Both the position numbers and the translations under genes were made by a program. The notes under the pieces were generated by a model. It did no database searches, was not told where the DNA came from, and worked only from the letters and a program-made list of their open reading frames with translations. Shown here one piece after another: positions 17,804 to 26,896 of a stretch of DNA of 64,000 nt; the stretch's first letter is position 1, and every line of letters begins with the position of its first letter. Source of the DNA: Formosa sediminum (GTDB taxonomy: Bacteria > Bacteroidota > Bacteroidia > Flavobacteriales > Flavobacteriaceae). Location of the stretch: positions 434,001-498,000 of the forward strand of contig NZ_CP041637.1 of assembly GCF_007197735.1 (NCBI RefSeq), in the 5' to 3' direction.

Positions 17804-19702
17804 TTATTGATTTAGTAATACCATTTTAGAGTTATCATATTTTGAAATATTAATCCAAAAGTCTCGATAGGCTTCATAATCTTCCTTTGGATATATGCCT
17901 TTATCTATTTGTAAACGGCGTTTGTAGCGTAATGTGCCATTATTTAAATCTTCAATAGACATGGTATAAGTACCAAATTTAGTTTCTAATTTTATGGGAG
18001 CTTGCAAAGCCTCTACTTTTAAACCGTCTTCTAAATGAAACACATATTCATCTTCGTCTAAAAACCCTCTATCTATTTCTAATGGCATAGTTCGCTTAGC
18101 ATAACGTGGTGGTATGTGTGTTAATTTATTAAAGACATTAGGTACGACAAGCAATCGCGTTCCTGTTTTGGACGCATACGTATTTGCAGAGACCTTTACT
18201 TGCTCTGTAAAAACAACATCGTTTTTATTGTTTGTAAACTGAAAGGATTCTACAACCAAATCATTTACATTATCCCAAATATCTTTAAATCTTAATTTCT
18301 GATCTTTCTCTAATTCGTTTTCTAATCCTTCATCTCCTCGATACTGAGATCCGTACGATTTAATAACCACTTCACTTGTAAATCCTCCGTTTGAATTTAA
18401 ATTAATATCTGCAGTTGTTTTTAACAGACTTTCTGTAGCATCATATACTCTTGTGTGAACAATTTTTCCTCCATCTGGAGTTATTACAAGTGCATCTCTA
18501 TCGTCTGTAAAATTGGCCACATGCCCAAACGGAGCTTTCTGGCTTGTACATTCTAACCAAATATAATCGTCACCATCTGGAATTGTTAATACGGCATGAT
18601 TCCCTTCTGTGGCCGAAAACTCACTATCAAAATTTCTTATATTTTTTCCGCCATAAATTACAGCATAGTAAGAGGGCACACCTACTACATCTAACAATGC
18701 TTTGGTATAATTAGAAAGCCCTTTACAATCGCCATAACTTAAACGATCTACATCTTCTGCTAGCATTGGTTTCCAGCCACCAATACCAACTTGCACACTT
18801 ATATATCTGGTTTTATTTTGAAGGTAATTATAAACAATTTTAGCTTTTTCAATAGTTGTAGTTGCATCCTTAGTAAGCTCTATAATTTCATTTTTAACCG
18901 ATTCTGGAAGTGCTCTAGTATCTATTAACAAATTATCGTACATCCATTTTCCAAAATCTTCCCAATTTGTATTTATGCCTTTAACACCCATCATATCAAA
19001 AGTTTGCATGGCAACTTTTACACGTGGTGCGTAAGTATAAAATTCGGGACTTAAGGCTTCAGGTTTTATTGCCAATAAATTTTCTGCTACATAATGATAA
19101 TCACCAACTTTAGTAATACCGTATTCTTCTAAATGCTCTTCTTTTACTGTTAAAGAAACATCTGTTTCATTAAAAATCTGATAAGAAGATTTTAAAACAC
19201 CTGTATAATGCTCTTCTAAAGGTGACCATGTAGGAATGAATGCTGTCATTTTATGTTCAACTTCTGAAATATAATCTATTGTATACGGATAATTTACTGC
19301 GGCATATTTTAAATATTTTATCCGATTATCGTTATAAATAGATATGCCATCTACAGCAGCGACATCATTAAAGTCTTTTTCTTTAAAACGTTTAATTTTT
19401 TCGCCTTTTGCATTGTAAATTGTAGCTTCTAATGATTTGATTTTAGTGGTCTCATCGTAATATTCGTAAGCCTGACCTTTATAATCTCCAGAATCGTTAT
19501 AAATGGTAACTGTACGATGAGATTTTACAAGCATTTTATTGTAAGCCTGAATGTAAATTTTTATGTCATTAGTTTTCACTAAAGCATTCGCATTCTTGCC
19601 AATAGTAGCCTTTTCGAGTATATTTGAACTAAAATCTGTTTGGGCAGATAGGTTCAAAGTTAGACATATAACAAATACGCCTAAAAAATATTTTAAACAC
19701 AT
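17804..19702 (-). CDS. Secreted DUF3857/transglutaminase-like protein
   Basis: A 632-residue protein with a signal peptide (about 1-20, ending LSAQT), a DUF3857 domain (about 50-240) and a transglutaminase-like domain (about 270-400). A probable catalytic pair is Cys326 (YGDCKGLSNYTKALLD) and His369 (EGNHAVLTIPD); the third position appears as Glu384 (IWLECTS) rather than Asp. It may act on peptides or proteins in the periplasm or at the surface, but substrate and reaction are not known. It is the first gene of the pair with the degenerate paralogue. Confidence 0.8.
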   Translation of the reverse strand: MCLKYFLGVFVICLTLNLSAQTDFSSNILEKATIGKNANALVKTNDIKIYIQAYNKMLVKSHRTVTIYNDSGDYKGQAYEYYDETTKIKSLEATIYNAKGEKIKRFKEKDFNDVAAVDGISIYNDNRIKYLKYAAVNYPYTIDYISEVEHKMTAFIPTWSPLEEHYTGVLKSSYQIFNETDVSLTVKEEHLEEYGITKVGDYHYVAENLLAIKPEALSPEFYTYAPRVKVAMQTFDMMGVKGINTNWEDFGKWMYDNLLIDTRALPESVKNEIIELTKDATTTIEKAKIVYNYLQNKTRYISVQVGIGGWKPMLAEDVDRLSYGDCKGLSNYTKALLDVVGVPSYYAVIYGGKNIRNFDSEFSATEGNHAVLTIPDGDDYIWLECTSQKAPFGHVANFTDDRDALVITPDGGKIVHTRVYDATESLLKTTADINLNSNGGFTSEVVIKSYGSQYRGDEGLENELEKDQKLRFKDIWDNVNDLVVESFQFTNNKNDVVFTEQVKVSANTYASKTGTRLLVVPNVFNKLTHIPPRYAKRTMPLEIDRGFLDEDEYVFHLEDGLKVEALQAPIKLETKFGTYTMSIEDLNNGTLRYKRRLQIDKGIYPKEDYEAYRDFWINISKYDNSKMVLLNQ

Positions 19703-19768
19703 AGTAGGTTAGGTTTGCGCTTTAAATTTAACATTATTTTATGTTAAAAAAAACAAAACCCGTAACTA

Positions 19769-20221
19769 TTACTCTTTACTTTTTGTGTCAATAATTATGG
19801 TTACAGGGCCATCATTTAAGAGCTCTACTTTCATGTCTGCACCAAACTCCCCTGTTTGCACGTTTCGTCCTAAATCGCCTTCTAATTGCCCCACAAACGC
19901 TTTGTATAAAGGGATAGCAATGTCCGGTTTAGCTGCTTTAATATAACTGGGTCTATTGCCTTTTTTTGTGGCAGCATAAAGTGTAAATTGACTTACTACT
20001 ATTGCTTCCCCATTAATGTCTAATAGTGAAGTATTCATAACACCGTGTTCATCTTCAAAAATACGAAGATTGGCTATTTTTCTTGATAACCATTCTACAT
20101 CTTCCTGACTATCGGAGTCGGTTACACCTAATAAAATTAATAACCCTTGATTAATATTTGCCACTATTTTATTTTCAATAGTAACACTGGCTTTAGAAAC
20201 ACGCTGAATTACTGCTTTCAT
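19769..20221 (-). CDS. dtd: D-aminoacyl-tRNA deacylase
   Basis: A 150-residue Dtd that removes D-amino acids mischarged on tRNA. Diagnostic segments are [16 protein letters not shown] at the start, [17 protein letters not shown] (active-site loop) and the C-terminal [10 protein letters not shown] with the Gly-Pro chirality filter. It starts two bases after the rsgA stop codon and is therefore co-transcribed with rsgA. Confidence 0.96.
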   Translation of the reverse strand: MKAVIQRVSKASVTIENKIVANINQGLLILLGVTDSDSQEDVEWLSRKIANLRIFEDEHGVMNTSLLDINGEAIVVSQFTLYAATKKGNRPSYIKAAKPDIAIPLYKAFVGQLEGDLGRNVQTGEFGADMKVELLNDGPVTIIIDTKSKE

Positions 20222-20223
20222 TA

Positions 20224-21186
20224 TTATATGCCGTCTTGTTCTTTATTCCAAATATCTGTACGATAGTGTTCGTCTTCGCCTTCTAAAATCTGTAAATAAC
20301 TTCTATAACGAGAAAATGCTATTTCGTCTCGGTCTAAAGCATCTTTTACTGCACATTTAGGTTCCTCTACATGTAAACAGTTATTAAATTTACAGTCTTG
20401 TTTTAAAGCAAAAAATTCCGGAAAATAATCTCCCACTTCTTCCTTTTCCATATCGACCACACCAAATCCTTTTATACCTGGAGTGTCTATAATTCTAGCA
20501 TCGAAAGTTAAATCGAACATTTCTGCAAAAGTTGTAGTATGTTGTCCTTGCATATGCTGACTAGAAATAGCCTTTGTTTTTAAATCTAAAGTAGGCTCTA
20601 ACGCATTAACCAGAGTAGATTTTCCAACTCCCGAATGCCCTGCAAACATACTTACCTTTCCAAGCATAAGTGCTTTAACTTTATCTATATTTTTTCCAGT
20701 TTCTGCAGAAATTCCTATACATTCATAACCAATAGCTCTATATATAGAGGCCAAATAACGTACTTCTAAAATGGTTTCGTCGTCATACACGTCTATCTTA
20801 TTAAATAATAAAACTGTTTTTACAGAATAAGCTTCTGCAGTGACTAAAAAACGATCTATAAAACTTGTAAGTGTAGGCGGATTGTTTATGGTAACCAATA
20901 AAAAAACCTGATCTATATTAGATGCAATGATATGCGTTTGCTTAGATAAATTTACAGATTTACGAACAATATAATTCTTACGGTCGTGAATGTGATGTAT
21001 GATACCGGTAGTGACATTATCTAATGTTTCTATTTTAAAATCTACCTCGTCTCCAACAGCAATTGGATTGGTACTTTTAATACCTTTTAGTCTAAACTTA
21101 CCTTTAATACGGCAGTCGTACGTCTCACCATTTGGTGTTTTTACGGTGTACCAGCTTCCTGTTGATTTATATACTATTCCTGTCAT
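20224..21186 (-). CDS. rsgA: Ribosome small-subunit-dependent GTPase A
   Basis: A 320-residue circularly permuted GTPase acting in late 30S maturation. An OB domain at the N-terminus is followed by the G4 motif [10 protein letters not shown], then the P-loop [14 protein letters not shown] and the G3 motif DTPGIKGFG. The C-terminal zinc site is [14 protein letters not shown]. The start chosen is ATG at 21186 ([10 protein letters not shown]), which fits homologues; a TTG four codons upstream is possible but less likely. It is followed two bases later by dtd. Confidence 0.96.
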   Translation of the reverse strand: MTGIVYKSTGSWYTVKTPNGETYDCRIKGKFRLKGIKSTNPIAVGDEVDFKIETLDNVTTGIIHHIHDRKNYIVRKSVNLSKQTHIIASNIDQVFLLVTINNPPTLTSFIDRFLVTAEAYSVKTVLLFNKIDVYDDETILEVRYLASIYRAIGYECIGISAETGKNIDKVKALMLGKVSMFAGHSGVGKSTLVNALEPTLDLKTKAISSQHMQGQHTTTFAEMFDLTFDARIIDTPGIKGFGVVDMEKEEVGDYFPEFFALKQDCKFNNCLHVEEPKCAVKDALDRDEIAFSRYRSYLQILEGEDEHYRTDIWNKEQDGI

Positions 21187-21275
21187 AATTATCATCAAAA
21201 GTAAAGTAAAAAAAATAAATTTAGCTTAAAGCAAAATATTTATATTATCTTTTTTTCATATTAAAACGCATTAAA

Positions 21276-21730
21276 ATGATTAAAAAATTACTTCTTTTCT
21301 CACTTTTTTTTACTGGCTTAAATGAAATAAATGCGCAAGTAGAATACAAAATAATTACCTCTATAGAATCTATAGTCCCTAACGGATTAGGCAGTTCGTT
21401 CTAGATTAATTTCTTCTGATGAAGAACGAGACTTTGAAAATTACACTACAGCTCAGACAGAAGACGAAAACAACAGAAACAAATCCAAAAGAAGCGACTT
21501 AAGAGTTAAAAACTATAAAGAAACTAAAACTTTTAAATTTTTATAATATAGGTGGAATTCGTTTTCAAAACATCGCATCAAACGATGTTTTAGTAAGTTC
21601 TAAAATAAACACTATGACCGAAGCCGGCTGGGAACTCGCTTTTGTAACTAGTGCTGTAGAAAGTGATTCAGGAACGGAAGATGGACAAGGCATATTTATA
21701 ACGCGCTACATCTTTAAACGTACTAAATAA
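21276..21730 (+). pseudogene. Frameshifted gene for a small secreted protein
   Basis: The ATG at 21276 opens a signal-peptide-like sequence (MIKKLLLFSLFFTG, cleavage near INAQ) that stops after 42 codons at 21402-21404. The downstream reading continues in a second frame (ISSDEERDFENYTT) and then a third (ASNDVLVSSKINTMTEAGWE, GIFITRYIFKRTK), ending with TAA at 21728-21730. The first break coincides with a 4-base tandem duplication, GTTCGTTC at 21394-21401. The second is explained by one extra A in the run at 21526-21529. Removing both gives one open frame of about 149 codons. The intact version looks like a small exported flavobacterial protein of unknown function. A sequencing error cannot be excluded for the A run. 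Confidence 0.75.
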
Positions 21731-21734
21731 AATA

Positions 21735-21763
21735 AGAAAGGCCCATATATTATGGACCTTTCT
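21735..21763 (-). terminator. Intrinsic terminator of the aromatic operon
   Basis: AGAAAGG pairs with CCTTTCT and, inside it, CCATA with TATGG, with one C-A mismatch between the two helices. On the minus strand it is followed by a T-rich stretch, 17 bases beyond the stop codon of the DAHP synthase gene. Confidence 0.7.
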
Positions 21764-21779
21764 GATATCTAGAGTAAAA

Positions 21780-22862
21780 TTACTTTTTTAATATTTTCTC
21801 TTGGTGATTTATAGATTCTTGGTGAATGGCTTTAAACATTTTCAAGATAAACTCTTCACTTAAACCATGATCCTGACCTTCTAAAACCATTTTTCCTAAA
21901 ATTTCGTTCCAACGTTTACTTTGTAATACAGATACGTTTTTCTGACGTTTTAAAGTTCCAATACTATCGGCAACAACCATACGTTTACCTAAAAGCTCGA
22001 TAATTTGATTATCAATAACATCTATCTTAGCTCTTAAATTATTTAATGCATCGTTATAATCTGCTTCAGAATCTGATTCTTTTCTAATTTTAAGATCTTT
22101 CATAATTTGCACTAAAGTTTCTGGTGTAACTTGCTGTGCAGCATCACTCCATGCATTTTCTGGATCGTAATGCGTTTCAATCATCAATCCATCAAAATTT
22201 AAATCTAAAGCTGTTTGAGATACATCAAAAATCATATCACGCTTACCTGTTATATGTGATGGATCGTTTATGATTGGTAAATCTGGGAATTTAGATTGCA
22301 ACTCAATAGCCAATTGCCATTCTGGAGTGTTTCTATATTTTGTTTTTTCGTATGTTGAAAACCCTCTGTGTATAACACCTAAATTTTTAATATTAGCCGA
22401 TGCTAAACGTTCTACAGCTCCTAACCATAAAGCTAAATCTGGGTTTACTGGGTTTTTAACCAATACAATTTTATCTGTACCTTCTAAAGCATCTGCAATT
22501 TCTTGAACAATAAACGGACTTACAGTAGAGCGCGCACCAATCCATAATAAATCTACATCGTGCTCTAAAGCTAATTTTACGTGAGCTGCATTTGCGACTT
22601 CTGTAGCTATTTTCATTCCTGTTTCAGCCTTAACGCGTTGTAACCATTTTAAACCTAATGCACCTACACCTTCAAACATTCCAGGTCTAGTTCTAGGTTT
22701 CCAGATTCCTGCTCTAAAATAACTTACATCTGTATCTTTTAACTCGTGAGCTATTTTTAATACTTGTTCTTCCGTTTCTGCACTACAAGGACCTGCAACA
22801 ACTAAAGGGTGATTTAATTTTAAATCGTCTAACCAGGTTCTTAATTCTTTCTTGTTTTCCAT
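21780..22862 (-). CDS. Bifunctional DAHP synthase / chorismate mutase
   Basis: A 360-residue fusion. Residues 1 to about 260 are a DAHP synthase of the KDO8P-synthase-like (type I beta) group, condensing phosphoenolpyruvate and erythrose-4-phosphate; visible motifs are VVAGPCSAETEEQ, FRAGIWKPRTRPGMFEG and NDPSHITGKRD. Residues about 270-360 are an AroQ-type chorismate mutase (LRAKIDVIDNQIIELLGKRM). The protein therefore catalyses the first shikimate step and the branch step to prephenate. It is the last gene of the Phe/Tyr operon, so control at the leader would limit both entry and branch flux. Confidence 0.95.
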   Translation of the reverse strand: MENKKELRTWLDDLKLNHPLVVAGPCSAETEEQVLKIAHELKDTDVSYFRAGIWKPRTRPGMFEGVGALGLKWLQRVKAETGMKIATEVANAAHVKLALEHDVDLLWIGARSTVSPFIVQEIADALEGTDKIVLVKNPVNPDLALWLGAVERLASANIKNLGVIHRGFSTYEKTKYRNTPEWQLAIELQSKFPDLPIINDPSHITGKRDMIFDVSQTALDLNFDGLMIETHYDPENAWSDAAQQVTPETLVQIMKDLKIRKESDSEADYNDALNNLRAKIDVIDNQIIELLGKRMVVADSIGTLKRQKNVSVLQSKRWNEILGKMVLEGQDHGLSEEFILKMFKAIHQESINHQEKILKK

Positions 22863-22877
22863 AATGTTACTAACTGT

Positions 22878-23729
22878 TTAAGCAATTCCTTTTAAAATAT
22901 CTTTAATTCGATTTGTATTTTTCATCTCATCAAAAATAGCTTCAAAGTCATCCTGTTCTAATAAAATTTTAAATTGATTTAGGTTGTTTATATATTCATC
23001 TAAAGTCTCAATGACGTTAGTTTTGTTTTGTTTAAAAATGGGTGTCCACATATTTGGTGAACTTTTAGCCAAACGTACCGTAGATGCAAATCCACTGCCT
23101 GCCATATCAAAAATATCACGCTCGTTACGTTCTTTATCTATTACGGTTTTACCCAACATAAAAGAGCTAATATGTGATAAGTGCGATACATATGCAATAT
23201 GCTTATCGTGAGACTCCGGATTCATGTAACGAATACGCATGCCTAAGTCTGAAAACACTTGTAAAGCTCGTTCTTGTAACTTAAACGCTGTTTTTTCTAC
23301 TTCGCATATGATGTTTGTTTTGTTTTTAAACAAATCATTTATAGCGGCTTGTGGCCCAGAGAATTCTGTTCCTGCTATAGGATGACACGATAAATAATTC
23401 CTTCTCTTTTCATGATGCTCTACTTTTTGGCAAACATCTAGTTTAGTAGATCCCACATCGATTACCAAAGTATCATCAGATACTAAATCTAGAATCTCTG
23501 GAAGTAAATCTACTGACGCATCTACGGGAATTGATAAAATAACAAGATCTGCATTTTCAACAGCATTCAATGTCCCTTTTTGATCTATTAAACCGCTTAC
23601 TAACGCCTGATTAACATGATCTGGATTTTTATCGACACCTATTATTTTAGTTTCTGGATGAACCCTCTTGAGATCCTTAACCATACTCCCTCCAATTAAA
23701 CCAATACCTATAACTACAATATTTTTCAT
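22878..23729 (-). CDS. tyrA: Prephenate dehydrogenase
   Basis: A 283-residue TyrA converting prephenate to 4-hydroxyphenylpyruvate with NAD(P)+. The N-terminal Rossmann motif is VIGIGLIGGSMVKDL. SCHPIAGTEFSGPQAA carries the catalytic His. There is no fused chorismate mutase (that domain sits on the next gene) and no obvious C-terminal ACT domain, so allosteric control may be absent. It lies 4 bases after the aminotransferase gene in the operon. Confidence 0.95.
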   Translation of the reverse strand: MKNIVVIGIGLIGGSMVKDLKRVHPETKIIGVDKNPDHVNQALVSGLIDQKGTLNAVENADLVILSIPVDASVDLLPEILDLVSDDTLVIDVGSTKLDVCQKVEHHEKRRNYLSCHPIAGTEFSGPQAAINDLFKNKTNIICEVEKTAFKLQERALQVFSDLGMRIRYMNPESHDKHIAYVSHLSHISSFMLGKTVIDKERNERDIFDMAGSGFASTVRLAKSSPNMWTPIFKQNKTNVIETLDEYINNLNQFKILLEQDDFEAIFDEMKNTNRIKDILKGIA

Positions 23730-23733
23730 ACGT

Positions 23734-24888
23734 TTAGTTTTTAGATTTAATTCGGTTTATTGAGGTTTCTAAATCTGTTTCTGAAGCACAAAGTGAAAAC
23801 CTAATATAGCCTTTGCCTTGAGTTCCAAAAATAATTCCAGGTGTAATAAAAATAGACTTTTCATATAAAATTTTATCTATAAACACCTCTGCATCTGTCC
23901 CTTCAGGTAATTTAGACCAAACAAACAATCCAGATGTAGTTGTATCGTAAGTACACCCTAATAAATCGGCTAGTTTCCAAACCAATTCACGACGTTTTTG
24001 ATAGGCGCTATTTAAATTTTTAAACCATGTATCGGTACTGTTTAATGCTTCAATAGCTCCTTTTTGTATGCCATAAAACATTCCAGAATCCATGTTACTT
24101 TTCACCTTTAAAATCGCACTTATATGTGTAGCATTTCCGAGCACCATACCAACACGCCATCCGGCCATATTAAATGTTTTGCTTAAGGAATTTAATTCTA
24201 CACAAACATCTTTTGCACCCGCAACACTTAAGATACTTTTTGGATTGTTGTTTAAAACAAAACTATACGGATTGTCGTTAACAATTAATATATCATTCCG
24301 TTTTGCAAAAGCCACTAAGTCTTCATACAAGGCATCGGTTGCATTTGTTCCCGTTGGCATATGCGGATAGTTTACCCACATTAATTTCACTTTACTTAAA
24401 TCGGTTTGTGCTAAAGCTTTTAAATCGGGTAACCATCCATGTGCTTCATCCAAATCATAAGTTACAGCTTTAGCTTCAACTAATTTAGTTACTGAGGCGT
24501 AGGTTGGGTATCCTGGATTAGGTATTAAGACTTCGTCTCCTGGATTTAAAAACGCCATGGAGATATGAAGAATACCTTCTTTACTTCCCATTAATGGTAA
24601 AATTTCTGAAGTAGGATCTACGGTGACATCAAACTGTGCTTTATAAAAATTAGCCATTGCTTCACGTAATTCTGGCAATCCTTGATAACTCTGATACTGG
24701 TGCACATTTGGATGTTTAAGACTTTCGGTAATAGCATTTACTACCGTTTGTGGTGGCATTAAATCTGGACTTCCAATCCCTAAATTAATTATAGATTTAC
24801 CACTCGCTTTTAGAGCGTTTACTTCTCTTAATTTTTTAGAAAAGTAATATTCTTCTACGGTTTGTAACCTGTTTGCAACAGTAATCAT
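23734..24888 (-). CDS. PLP-dependent class I/II aminotransferase (aromatic pathway)
   Basis: A 384-residue fold-type I aminotransferase. The PLP lysine is in LNSLSKTFNMAGWRVG; INLGIGSPDLMPP near the start and VNYPHMPTGTNAT are typical of the aspartate/aromatic group. Its place between pheA and tyrA suggests it transaminates phenylpyruvate and 4-hydroxyphenylpyruvate in the last step of Phe and Tyr synthesis. Use of prephenate (arogenate route) or of other keto acids cannot be ruled out. Its ATG overlaps the pheA stop by four bases. Confidence 0.9.
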   Translation of the reverse strand: MITVANRLQTVEEYYFSKKLREVNALKASGKSIINLGIGSPDLMPPQTVVNAITESLKHPNVHQYQSYQGLPELREAMANFYKAQFDVTVDPTSEILPLMGSKEGILHISMAFLNPGDEVLIPNPGYPTYASVTKLVEAKAVTYDLDEAHGWLPDLKALAQTDLSKVKLMWVNYPHMPTGTNATDALYEDLVAFAKRNDILIVNDNPYSFVLNNNPKSILSVAGAKDVCVELNSLSKTFNMAGWRVGMVLGNATHISAILKVKSNMDSGMFYGIQKGAIEALNSTDTWFKNLNSAYQKRRELVWKLADLLGCTYDTTTSGLFVWSKLPEGTDAEVFIDKILYEKSIFITPGIIFGTQGKGYIRFSLCASETDLETSINRIKSKN

Positions 24889-25712
24889 AATTTTGCGTTT
24901 TTATATTCGCCAAGTATTTTAAATTCTTTGACCATTATATTTAAAATGGATTTTGCTTTCTCGAAATGACTATATTTTGAAAATGTTACATCTACAAAAA
25001 AAGCATATTTCCAAGGCGTTTCTATCTTTGGTAACGACTGTATTTTAGTTAAACTCATTCTGCAATCACTCAACACATTTAAAACACTAGCCAAACTACC
25101 GCGTTTATGTTCTACTACAAACCTTAAAGAGGCTTTATTAATTTCGCTTTCTTCTAGAACAGAATTTTTTGTTTTCACAATAACAAAGCGCGTTTCATTT
25201 TCCTTTATTGTTTGTATACTTTCTGCTAAAATTTCTAAATTAAAAATTTCGGCAGCAACTTTACTTGCTACAGCAGCAACACCTTTTAAATTATTTTTGC
25301 TAATACGGTCTGCGGTTTCTGCTGTATCCTTATCTTCAATAAGTTTTATATGTGGATATGCTTTAAAAAAAGCTTTACATTGTAGTAAAGCCATGGGGTG
25401 AGAATACACCTCTTCAATATCTGCAATAGTCTGTCCTGGTAAAGCCATTAAATTATGCTGAATATCTAAATAATACTCTCCTATAATATGAAGATTAAAC
25501 TTATCAATTAACGCATAATTAGGTAAAATAGAACCCGCTATAGAATTCTCTAATGCCATAATGGCTACATCACTTTTTTTAGTAATGAGATTATCAACTA
25601 ACTTATCAAAAGACATACACTCATCAATTTCAATATTGTCATCAAAATATGTCTTTGCAACAATGTGATGGAATGACCCTTTTATACCTTGGATTGAAAC
25701 TATTTTTTTCAT
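24885..25712 (-). CDS. pheA: Prephenate dehydratase
   Basis: A 275-residue PheA that converts prephenate to phenylpyruvate. The catalytic domain (1 to about 180) has IQGIKGSFHHIVAKTYF, MALENSIAGSILPNY and the TR motif region ENETRFVIV. An ACT domain follows (about 195-270, with HKRGSLASVLNVLSDCRMSL), the usual site of feedback inhibition by phenylalanine. It is the first gene of the operon. The ATG lies only a few bases past the T-tract of the leader terminator, so readthrough of that terminator decides its expression. Confidence 0.95.
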   Translation of the reverse strand: MKKIVSIQGIKGSFHHIVAKTYFDDNIEIDECMSFDKLVDNLITKKSDVAIMALENSIAGSILPNYALIDKFNLHIIGEYYLDIQHNLMALPGQTIADIEEVYSHPMALLQCKAFFKAYPHIKLIEDKDTAETADRISKNNLKGVAAVASKVAAEIFNLEILAESIQTIKENETRFVIVKTKNSVLEESEINKASLRFVVEHKRGSLASVLNVLSDCRMSLTKIQSLPKIETPWKYAFFVDVTFSKYSHFEKAKSILNIMVKEFKILGEYKNAKL

Positions 25713-25746
25713 ATAAAAAAAAAGTCTCGATTTACATCGAGACTTT
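25713..25746 (-). terminator. Attenuator terminator in the pheA leader
   Basis: On the minus strand AAAGTCTCGA (25746-25737) pairs perfectly with TCGAGACTTT (25730-25721) over a 6-base loop and runs straight into a T-tract that ends next to the pheA ATG. It lies between the Phe/Tyr-rich leader peptide and pheA, the place of a conditional terminator. The leader segment GAGAC (around 25788-25792) can pair with GTCTC of the 5' arm and is a short candidate antiterminator. Confidence 0.85.
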
Positions 25747-25767
25747 ATATTAAATTTATCTTATAAA

Positions 25768-25845
25768 TTACACATACAATGCCTCGTCTCTTCTGTTAAA
25801 AAAGAAATAGAAAAAGTTAAAATATGTGAAATTTGTATTCTGCAT
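25768..25845 (-). CDS. Phe/Tyr-rich leader peptide of the pheA operon
   Basis: A 25-codon ORF between a consensus promoter and the attenuator hairpin. Seven Phe and three Tyr codons occur among 25; residues 6-16 read FTYFNFFYFFF. The stop codon is 22 bases before the 5' arm of the terminator hairpin. By analogy with pheA and trp leaders, a ribosome stalled on uncharged Phe- or Tyr-tRNA would change which hairpin forms and allow transcription into pheA. The presence of both codons suits an operon that makes both amino acids. No Shine-Dalgarno is seen, as usual in this phylum. Confidence 0.85.
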   Translation of the reverse strand: MQNTNFTYFNFFYFFFNRRDEALYV

Positions 25846-25864
25846 GTCTTGTTTTTCGTTAGTG

Positions 25865-25893
25865 CTAAAGTAATTAATAATTTGATATTACAA
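25865..25893 (-). promoter_or_regulatory. Promoter of the pheA leader transcript
   Basis: TTG (25891-25893) and TACTTTAG (25865-25872), separated by 18 bases, match the Bacteroidota -33/-7 pattern except for one base. Transcription should begin about 15 bases before the leader-peptide ATG. Confidence 0.6.
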
Positions 25894-25975
25894 AACTAAA
25901 ACTATATTTTTTTTATTTTCGAATTTTCGTTTTAAAGATATTAACGTATTTCGCAAAATAAATTATAGTAATGTT

Positions 25976-25983
25976 TACTTTTG
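25976..25983 (+). promoter_or_regulatory. -7 promoter element of gldA
   Basis: TACTTTTG fits the TAnnTTTG consensus and ends 16 bases before the gldA ATG. A clear TTG at the usual distance is missing. It is divergent from the pheA leader promoter, about 85 bases away. Confidence 0.5.
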
Positions 25984-25999
25984 AATAAATTATTTCACG

Positions 26000-26896
26000 A
26001 TGTCAATAAAAGTAGAGCAGCTCAGTAAAGTCTATGGTACACAAAAAGCACTAGATGGTGTTTCATTTTCAGTAGGAAAACCAGAAATTGTTGGATTTTT
26101 AGGTCCAAATGGCGCTGGAAAATCTACAATGATGAAAATCTTAACCACTTTTATTGATGCCTCTTCTGGCAAAGCTGAAGTAAATGGTTTTAATGTTTTA
26201 GAACAATCTAATCAAGTACAACAAAGTGTAGGGTATCTTCCCGAACACAATCCGTTGTACTTAGATATGTATATTAAAGAATACTTATCGTTTAATGCAA
26301 ACATTTACGACGTCTCCAAACAACGTATTTCTGAAGTTATTGAACTCACGGGATTAACTCCAGAATCTCATAAAAAAATTGGTCAGCTTTCAAAAGGCTA
26401 TCGTCAACGTGTTGGTTTAGCAAATGCGTTGCTGCACGATCCAGAGGTTTTAATCTTAGATGAACCTACAACAGGACTTGATCCAAACCAATTGGTATCT
26501 ATTCGCGAGCTGATTAAAACTATTGGTAAAACAAAGACGGTGTTTCTATCTACGCATATTATGCAAGAGGTTGAAGCCATGTGCGACCGTGTAATAATTA
26601 TAAATAAAGGTCAAATTGTTGCCGATAAAAAATTAAAAGATTTACATGCCGGCAAGGCTCAAGTTGTGGTTGTAGAATTTGATTTTCGGGTTGAAGATGC
26701 CTTTTTATTACGTTTACCTCATGTTAGCGAGGTAAAAAATATTTATGATTTTGTATACGAAATCACATTTGCAACTTCTGAAGATATGCGCCCAAAAGTG
26801 TTTGATTTTGCTCATGATAATGAATTAAAAATCCTTCAACTGAATCAGAAAAATGAAAGTTTAGAAGAATTATTCAGAACCTTAACGCAAGATTAA
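26000..26896 (+). CDS. gldA: Gliding motility ABC transporter ATP-binding protein GldA
   Basis: A 298-residue ABC ATPase. Walker A is GPNGAGKST (about 35-43), the signature LSKGYRQRVGLANAL (about 132), Walker B VLILDEPTTGLDP, and the switch His is in LSTHIMQEVEAMCDR. Residues 220-298 form the extra C-terminal domain common to drug/export ATPases. Sequence and length match GldA, which works with GldF and GldG in flavobacterial gliding; those permease genes are not in this window. It is a single-gene unit whose stop codon abuts the convergent GIN-domain gene. Confidence 0.9.
   Translation: MSIKVEQLSKVYGTQKALDGVSFSVGKPEIVGFLGPNGAGKSTMMKILTTFIDASSGKAEVNGFNVLEQSNQVQQSVGYLPEHNPLYLDMYIKEYLSFNANIYDVSKQRISEVIELTGLTPESHKKIGQLSKGYRQRVGLANALLHDPEVLILDEPTTGLDPNQLVSIRELIKTIGKTKTVFLSTHIMQEVEAMCDRVIIINKGQIVADKKLKDLHAGKAQVVVVEFDFRVEDAFLLRLPHVSEVKNIYDFVYEITFATSEDMRPKVFDFAHDNELKILQLNQKNESLEELFRTLTQD

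Noticed and set aside
25713-25746. Hairpin read as the terminator of a plus-strand gene
   Set aside because: No plus-strand gene ends there; the T-tract is on the minus strand between the leader ORF and pheA.
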